From assembly GCA_014843695.1 (NCBI GenBank), contig CM026390.1, positions 94,659,009-94,723,008 on the forward strand: a stretch of 64,000 nt of DNA, given 5' to 3'. How positions within the stretch are numbered: the first letter of the stretch is position 1; the number at the start of each line of letters is the position of its first letter. The translations under genes and the position numbers were made by a program. This document shows positions 52,801 through 61,800 of the stretch, in pieces. The notes under the pieces were generated by a model that made no database searches, was not told where the DNA came from, and saw nothing but the letters and a program-made list of their open reading frames with translations. Origin of the DNA: Archivesica marissinica (Eukaryota; Mollusca; Bivalvia; Venerida; Vesicomyidae).

Positions 52801-55800
52801 CATGGAATATAAGGTATGTGGTCGCGCGGAGATGTAGTATCACAGGTTGCATAGAGCATGGAATATAAGGTATGTGGTCGCGCGGAGATGTAGTATCACA
52901 GGTTGCATAGAGCATGGAATATAAGGTATGTGGTCGCGCGGAGATGTAGTATCACAGGTTGCATAGAGCATGGAATATAAGGTATGTGGTCGCGCGGAGA
53001 TGTAGTATCACAGGTTGCATAGAGCATGGAATATAAGGTATGTGGTCGCGCGGAGAGTAGTATCACAGGTTGCATAGAGCATGGAATATAAGGTATGTGG
53101 TCGCGCGGAGATGTAGTATCACAGGTTGCATAGAGCATGGAATATAAGGTATGTGGTCGCGCGGAGATGTAGTATCACAGGTTGCATAGAGCATGGAATA
53201 TAAGGTATGTGGTCGCGCGGCGGAGGGGAGTGTATATCACAGGTTGCATAGAGCATGGAATATAAGGTATGTGGTCGCGCGGAGATGTAGTATCACAGGT
53301 TGCATAGAGCATGGAATATAAGGTATGTGGTCGCGCGGAGATGTAGTATCACAGGTTGCATAGAGCATGGAATATAAGGTATGTGGTCGCGCGGAGATGT
53401 AGTATCACAGGTTGCATAGAGCATGGAATATAAGGTATGTGGTCGCGCGGAGATGTAGTATCACAGGTTGCATAGAGCATGGAATATAAGGTATGGTCGC
53501 GCGGAGATGTAGTATCACAGGTTGCATAGAGCATGGAATATAAGGTATGTGGTCGCGCGGAGATGTAGTATCACAGGTTGCATAGAGCATGGAATATAAG
53601 GTATGTNNNNNNNNNNNNNNNNNNNNNNNNNNNNNNNNNNNNNNNNNNNNNNNNNNNNNNNNNNNNNNNNNNNNNNNNNNNNNNNNNNNNNNNNNNNNNN
53701 NNNNNNNNNNNNNNNNNNNNNNNNNNNNNNNNNNNNNNNNNNNNNNNNNNNNNNNNNNNNNNNNNNNNNNNNNNNNNNNNNNNNNNNNNNNNNNNNNNNN
53801 NNNNNNNNNNNNNNNNNNNNNNNNNNNNNNNNNNNNNNNNNNNNNNNNNNNNNNNNNNNNNNNNNNNNNNNNNNNNNNNNNNNNNNNNNNNNNNNNNNNN
53901 NNNNNNNNNNNNNNNNNNNNNNNNNNNNNNNNNNNNNNNNNNNNNNNNNNNNNNNNNNNNNNNNNNNNNNNNNNNNNNNNNNNNNNNNNNNNNNNNNNNN
54001 NNNNNNNNNNNNNNNNNNNNNNNNNNNNNNNNNNNNNNNNNNNNNNNNNNNNNNNNNNNNNNNNNNNNNNNNNNNNNNNNNNNNNNNNNNNNNNNNNNNN
54101 NNNNNNNNNNNNNNNNNNNNNNNNNNNNNNNNNNNNNNNNNNNNNNNNNNNNNNNNNNNNNNNNNNNNNNNNNNNNNNNNNNNNNNNNNNNNNNNNNNNN
54201 NNNNNNNNNNNNNNNNNNNNNNNNNNNNNNNNNNNNNNNNNNNNNNNNNNNNNNNNNNNNNNNNNNNNNNNNNNNNNNNNNNNNNNNNNNNNNNNNNNNN
54301 NNNNNNNNNNNNNNNNNNNNNNNNNNNNNNNNNNNNNNNNNNNNNNNNNNNNNNNNNNNNNNNNNNNNNNNNNNNNNNNNNNNNNNNNNNNNNNNNNNNN
54401 NNNNNNNNNNNNNNNNNNNNNNNNNNNNNNNNNNNNNNNNNNNNNNNNNNNNNNNNNNNNNNNNNNNNNNNNNNNNNNNNNNNNNNNNNNNNNNNNNNNN
54501 NNNNNNNNNNNNNNNNNNNNNNNNNNNNNNNNNNNNNNNNNNNNNNNNNNNNNNNNNNNNNNNNNNNNNNNNNNNNNNNNNNNNNNNNNNNNNNNNNNNN
54601 NNNNNNGCACGGAGATGTAGTAACAGTTTGCATAGAGCATGGAATATAAGGTATGTGGTCGTGCGGAGATGTAGTATCACAGGTTGCATAGAGCATGGAA
54701 TATAAGGTATGTGGTCGCACGGAGATGTAGTAACACAGTTTGCATAGAGCATGGAATATAAGGTATGTGGTCGCACGGAGATGTAGTATCACAGGTTGCA
54801 TAGAGCATGGAATATAAGGTATGTGGTCGCGCGGAGATGTAGTATCACAGGTTGCATAGAGCATGGAATATAAGGTATGTGGTCGCGTGGAGATGTAGTA
54901 TCACAGGTTGCATAGAGCATGGAATATAAGGTATGTGGTCGCGCGGAGATGTAGTATCACAGGTTGCATAGAGCATGGAATATAAGGTATGTGGTCGCGC
55001 GGAGATGTAGTATCACAGGTTGCATAGAGCATGGAATATAAGGTATGTGGTCGCGCGGAGATGTAGTATCACAGGTTGCATAGAGCATGGAATATAAGGT
55101 ATGTGGTCGCGCGGAGATGTAGTATCACAGGTTGCATAGAGCATGGAATATAAGGTATGTGGTCGCGCGGAGATGTAGTATCACAGGTTGCATAGAGCAT
55201 GGAATATAAGGTATGTGGTCGCGCGGAGATGTAGTATCACAGGTTGCATAGAGCATGGAATATAAGGTATGTGGGTCGCGCGGAGATGTAGTATCACAGG
55301 TTGCATAGAGCATGGAATATAAGGTATGTGGTCGCGCGGAGATGTAGTATCACAGGTTGCATAGAGCATGAATATAAGGTATGTGGTCGCGCGGAGATGT
55401 AGTATCACAGGTTGCATAGAGCATGGAATATAAGGTATGTGGTCATGCGGAGATGTAGTATCACAGGTTGCATAGAGCATGGAATATAAGGTATGTGGTC
55501 GCACGGAGATGTAGTAACACAGTTTGCATAGAGCATGGATATAAGGTATGTGGTCGCACGGAGATGTAGTATCACAGGTTGCATAGAGCATGGAATATAA
55601 GGTATGTGGTCGCGCGGAGATGTAGTATCACAGGTTGCATAGAGCATGGAATATAAGGTATGTGGTCGCGCGGAGATGTAGTATCACAGGTTGCATAGAG
55701 CATGGAATATAAGGTATGTGGTCGCGCGGAGATGTAGTATCACAGGTTGCATAGAGCATGGAATATAAGGTATGTGGTCGCACGGAGATGTAGTATCACA

Positions 55801-58800
55801 GGTTGCATAGAGCATGGAATATAAGGTATGTGGTCGCACGGAGATGTAGTAACACAGTTTGCACCGTGTGGAAGCATGGAGATATAGTATCACAGTTTGC
55901 ACAGTGTGGAAGCATGGAGATGTAGTATCACAGGTTGCACCGTGTGGAAGCATGGAGATGTAGTAACACAGGTTGCACAGTGTGGAAGCATGGAGATGTA
56001 GTATCACAGGTTGCACCGTGTGGAAGCATGGAGATGTAGTAACACAGGTTGCACAGTGTGGAAGCATGGAGATGTAGTATCACAGGTTGCACCGTGTGGA
56101 AGCATGGAGATGTAGTAACACAGGTTGCACAGTGTGGAAGCATGGAGATGTAGTATCACAGGTTGCACCGTGTGGAAGCATGGAGATGTAGTAACACAGG
56201 TTGCACAGTGTGGAAGCATGGAGATGTAGTATCACAGGTTGCACCGTGTGGAAGCATGGAGATGTAGTAACACAGGTTGCACAGTGTGGAAGCATGGAGA
56301 TGTAGTATCACAGGTTGCACCGTGTGGAAGCATGGAGATGTAGTAACACAGGTTGCACAGTGTGGAAGCATGGAGATGTAGTATCACAGGTTGCACCGTG
56401 TGGAAGCACAGAGACGCAGCTTTAATGAGCTATACCTGATTAGTTTCCACAAATGATCATGCATTAAGGCTATATATAATTCTGATAGTTCCACCATTGA
56501 AAATGGAATACAGAAAGTTTCAGAAACGATTCACAGCATGTCATCACTTTGAGGCTATCGAAGCAAGCAAGTCAAACATTTATTTAACAATGTTAAATAT
56601 ATGTTTTCATGTTATATTTATATTCATAAACAAAAAATAAGCATTATAATTTATAGGTATGTTGTCATGTTATATTGAAAGCTAATATTAAGGTAAAGCT
56701 AAGAGTTGATATTAGGGATATAATAAAATAGTTACCATAGATACTGAATATAACAAACATCTATACATTGTTACTAAGTCCAAAACAAAATGTCTGCTTC
56801 GTAACTATAGGACACAAACATTAAAATTGCTTACTCAGCAAATCAGCTTTTTAATTTGAATTTGGGTGCTATGTAGCGATTTATCATGAAGCATTATTGA
56901 TAGGGTTTATTTCATGCACTATAACATTTATCTTGTACATTACTGGCTGAATTAAAACGGGACTTAATTTAAATTTCTTGTTGCCGGTTATCGACATATT
57001 TTATTTTAATTAATAAACCAGGGATCAGTTTAGAGGGCGATGTGGACGAAATTGTCGCCCTAGAGACCCTGACTTCGCCCTCTGGGGGCCCCACTTCTCC
57101 TTAAATATTTTTAATTATTTTGGTTTTTACGATTTTCAAACAAAATTTTGTCTAGTAAGATACACTGGCCCATTATAAAGCACTACTTCTATTCAAATGT
57201 TGTATTTAATAGTTGTACTGTGCATTTTAACCCTATTTTGCAGAAGTATATTAAAGAACACCATTTAAGGAAGCAATCACGCGCTTTCTCACTTCTCCCA
57301 AAAATTCTGACCCCTGATAAACATATGGTATATTTCTTCAGCTTGGCCACAATAATATTGATGGTCATGGGTAAATGTTTGACGAGTCTGGAGATCGCGT
57401 CTGGAGATCGAGTTTATCTCCAGTCTGGAGATCGAGTCTATCTCCAGTCTGGAGATCGCGTCTGGAGATCGGAAGCAGACACATGTCTGTGGGACTTTAT
57501 GAAGGTAACAAATATTACGGTTTTAAAACATAATTATTACAATAGTTGCAAAGGCACCTCACAAACATGTACAATCCTGTCAAATATTACTAAATACAAT
57601 GCAAACACAGCTATATTATTCAGGCATGGAATTCAATAAAACTAAAACAAACAGAAAACTACAACGGAAACAAATGCAAAACAAAAAAAGAGTAGCTACC
57701 GACTTAATTTCAGAAAGCGTGAAATGAAGATGCTTCAGAAATGCACGGTGTACGCATACATTTGTACATCTACACTGTGTACTATACCTACCAGTCCCTG
57801 GTATTCCTGCTGTAACAGGCAAAGTACAAGTATATCAACAGCATACACACACACATGATCAGGTAGATAGGAATCTCTAGTTTGGGGATGTAATTTCCAC
57901 GATCACTGAGTTAAGCGTATATTTCCAGAGTAATGAATTCGAGAGCATGCTCTAATTCTCACATGTTATTATACACTGTTGACAATTCATAGCTTTGTGT
58001 AATCAGGACAAAATACAACTGTAAGTTTGCATGAAATGTACAACAACAACATATATAAGAATGATTTGTACAACCACAGCATATATAAGAATGACTTGTA
58101 CAACCACAGCATATATAAGAATGATTTGTACAACCACAGCATATATAAGAATGACTTGTACAACCACAGCATATATAAGAATGACTTGTACAACCACAGC
58201 ATATATAAGAATGATTTGTACAACCACAGCATATATAAGAATGATTTGTACAACCACAGCATATATAAGAATGATTTGTACAACCACAGCATATATAAGA
58301 ATGATTTGTACAACCACAGCATATATAAGGATGATTTGTACAACCACAGCATATATAAGGATGACTTGTACAACCACAGCATATATAAGAATGATTTGTA
58401 CAACCACAGTATATATAAGAATGACTTGTACAACCACAGCATATATAAGAATGATTTGTACAACCACAGCATATATAAGAATGACTTGTACAACCACAGC
58501 ATATATAAGGATGACTTGTACAACAACAGCATATATAAGAATGATTTGTACAACCACAGCATATATAAGGATGACTTGTACAACCACAGCATATATAAGA
58601 ATGATGTGTACAACCACAGCATATATAAGGATGATTTGTACAACCACAGCATATATAAGAATGATTTGTACAACCACAGCATATATAAGGATGATTTGTA
58701 CAACCACAGCATATATAAGGATGATTTGTACAACCACAGCATATATAAGGATGATTTGTACAACCACAGCATATATAAGAATGATTTGTACAACCACAGC

Positions 58801-61800
58801 ATATATAAGAATGATTTGTACAACCACAGCATATATAAGAATGATGTGTACAACCACAGCATATATAAGGATGATTTGTACAACCACAGCATATATAAGA
58901 ATGATTTGTACAACCACAGCATATATAAGGATGATTTGTACAACCACAGCATATATAAGGATGATTTGTACAACCACAGCATATATAAGGATGATTTGTA
59001 CAACCACAGCATATATAAGAATGATTTGTACAACCACAGCATATATAAGAATGATTTGTACAACCACAGCATATATAAGAATGATGTGTACAACCACAGC
59101 ATATATAAGGATGATTTGTACAACCACAGCATATATAAGAATGATTTGTACAACCACAGCATATATAAGGATGATTTGTACAACCACAGCATATATAAGA
59201 ATGATGTGTACAACCACAGCATATACAAGAATGATTTGTATATCCACAGCATATATAAGGATGATTTGTACAACCACAGCATATATAAGAATGATTTGTA
59301 CAACCACAGCATATATAAGGATGATTTGTACAACCACAGCATATATAAGAATGATTTGTACAACCACAGCATATATAAGAATGATGTGTACAACCACAGC
59401 ATATATAAGGATGATGTGTACAACCTCAGCATATATAAGGATGATTTGTACAACCACAGCATATATAAGGATGATTTGTACAACCACAGCATAAATAAGA
59501 ATGACTTGTACAACCACAGCATATATAAGGATGATTTGTACAACCTCAGCATATATAAGAATGATTTGTACAACCACAGCATATATAAGGATGATTTGTA
59601 CAACCACAGCATATATAAGAATGATTGGTACAACCACAGCATATATAAGGATGATTTGTACAACCTCAGCATATATAAGAATGATTTGTACAACCACAGC
59701 ATATATAAGGATGATTTGTACAACCACAGCATATATAAGGATGATTTGTACAACCTCAGCATATATAAGGATGATTTGTACAACCACAGCATATATAAGA
59801 ATGATTTGTACAACCACAGCATATATAAGAATGACTTGTACAACCACAGCATATATAAGGATGATTTGTACAACCTCAGCATATATAAGAATGATTTGTA
59901 CAACCACATCATATATAAGGATGATTTGTACAACCACAGCATATATAAGAATGATGTGTACAACCACAGCATATATAAGAATGATGTGTACAACCACAGC
60001 ATATATAAGAATGATGTGTACAACCACAGCATATATAAGAATGATTTGTACAACCTCAGCATATATAAGGATGATTTGTACAACCACAGCATATATAAGA
60101 ACGATTTGTACAACCACAGCATATATAAGGATGACTTGTACAACCACAGCATATATAAGAATGATTTGTACAACCACAGCATATATAAGGATGATTTGTA
60201 CAACCACAGCATATATAAGAATGATTTGTACAACCACAGCATATATAAGAATGACTTGTACAACCACAGCATATATAAGGATGACTTGTACAACCACAGC
60301 ATATATAAGGATGACTTGTACAACCACAGCATATATAAGAATGACTTGTACAACCACAGCATATATAAGGATGACTTGTACAACCACAGCATATATAAGA
60401 ATGACTTGTACAACCACAGCATATATAAGAATGACTTGTACAACCACAGCATATATAAGGATGACTTGTACAACCACAGCATATATAAGAATGACTTGTA
60501 CAACAACAGCATATATAAGAATGATTTGTACAACCACAGCATATATAAGGATGATTTGTACAACCACAGCATATATACGGATGATTTGTACAACCACAGC
60601 ATATATAAGAATGATGTGTACAACCACAGCATATATAAGAATGATGTGTACAACCACAGCATATATAAGGATGATTTGTACAACCACAGCATATATAAGA
60701 ATGATTTGTACAACCACAGCATATATAAGAATGATGTGTACAACCACAGCATATATAAGAATGATTTGTACAACCACAGCATATATAAGGATGACTTGTA
60801 CAGCCATAGCATATATAAGAATGACTTGTACAACCATAGCATATATAAGAATGATTTGTACAACCTCAGCATATATAAGAATGATTTGTACAACCACAAC
60901 ATATATAAGAATGACTTGTACAACCATAGCATATATAAGAATGATTTGTACAACCACAACATATATAAGAATGACTTGTACAACCACAGCATATATAAGA
61001 ATGACGTAGCTGCTGACTGTAATTGTTTGCTCAGTAGGAGTGCTAGATGCTAGAACAAGTTTGAAGGCAAGATTCGTCACAAGTCTTCTATACAAATATA
61101 GCAACAAACCAACTTACTGCTGTATTATTCATGACTGACTAATAAATTTATTTAAAGTGGCCACCGCATAAACTATTATTCATAACAGTAAATTACACAT
61201 TTTATACCCCAGTTCATGAAAATATGGTAATTTGTGCATGTTACAAGTCAATGTAACATCATAGATTTGTATTGTAAACTCTCGCTAATTCTTGATTTCA
61301 GTCAAATGCTGTGTGTGTTTTTTACGTTTATTTATCGTCGCTACCGGTTGCCCATATGAGCGACGCCTCCTGAAGAGGTTAGTAATTTTAGATTTTTGGA
61401 GGATAGTGCAATGATACAGACAGAGACCCATTCCAGAGTCTCCTCTGGTTCTGTTACGTGCACGGTGTAAAGCATCGACCTGAGACCTCAGTTTAAAGTC
61501 TCATATGAGATCTGGTCGTCCCATACCCAAACATTGATAGACCAAATTGAAGGTGTCCAGCGAAGAGCAGCCCGTTGAATAAAGGCTGACTTCTAGTGTT
61601 ACAGACATGCTACATTCCCTAAATCTACGCAGACTAGATCAAAGGTGTATTGACAATAGGTTATCTCTCATGTATAAATTATAAAATTCATAATGATCTT
61701 GTTGCTATTCCCATTGAAAATTACCTAGTTCCTCTCTCCCGTCCTGCTCGCCATTGCCATTCCTTAAGCTATAGGTTAATTACAGCAACTACAGACTTTT

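Noticed and set aside
53405..54864. Open frames crossing 53607-54606
   Set aside because: They are made of undetermined bases (N) and have no meaning.
51103..55862. 56-bp array as a copy of the exon 2 acceptor
   Set aside because: Only about 8 bases (GCAACCTG) are shared with the exon 2 start, and they are not followed by further agreement; this is compatible with chance.
57148..57639. 163-codon plus-strand frame
   Set aside because: It starts inside a MITE, runs through the GTCTGGAGATCG repeat and shows no recognisable domain.
57987..61107. Three open frames of about 1000 codons on both strands
   Set aside because: They are produced by a stop-free 30-bp tandem unit. The encoded peptides are pure 10-residue repeats, present on both strands at once, without any unique domain.
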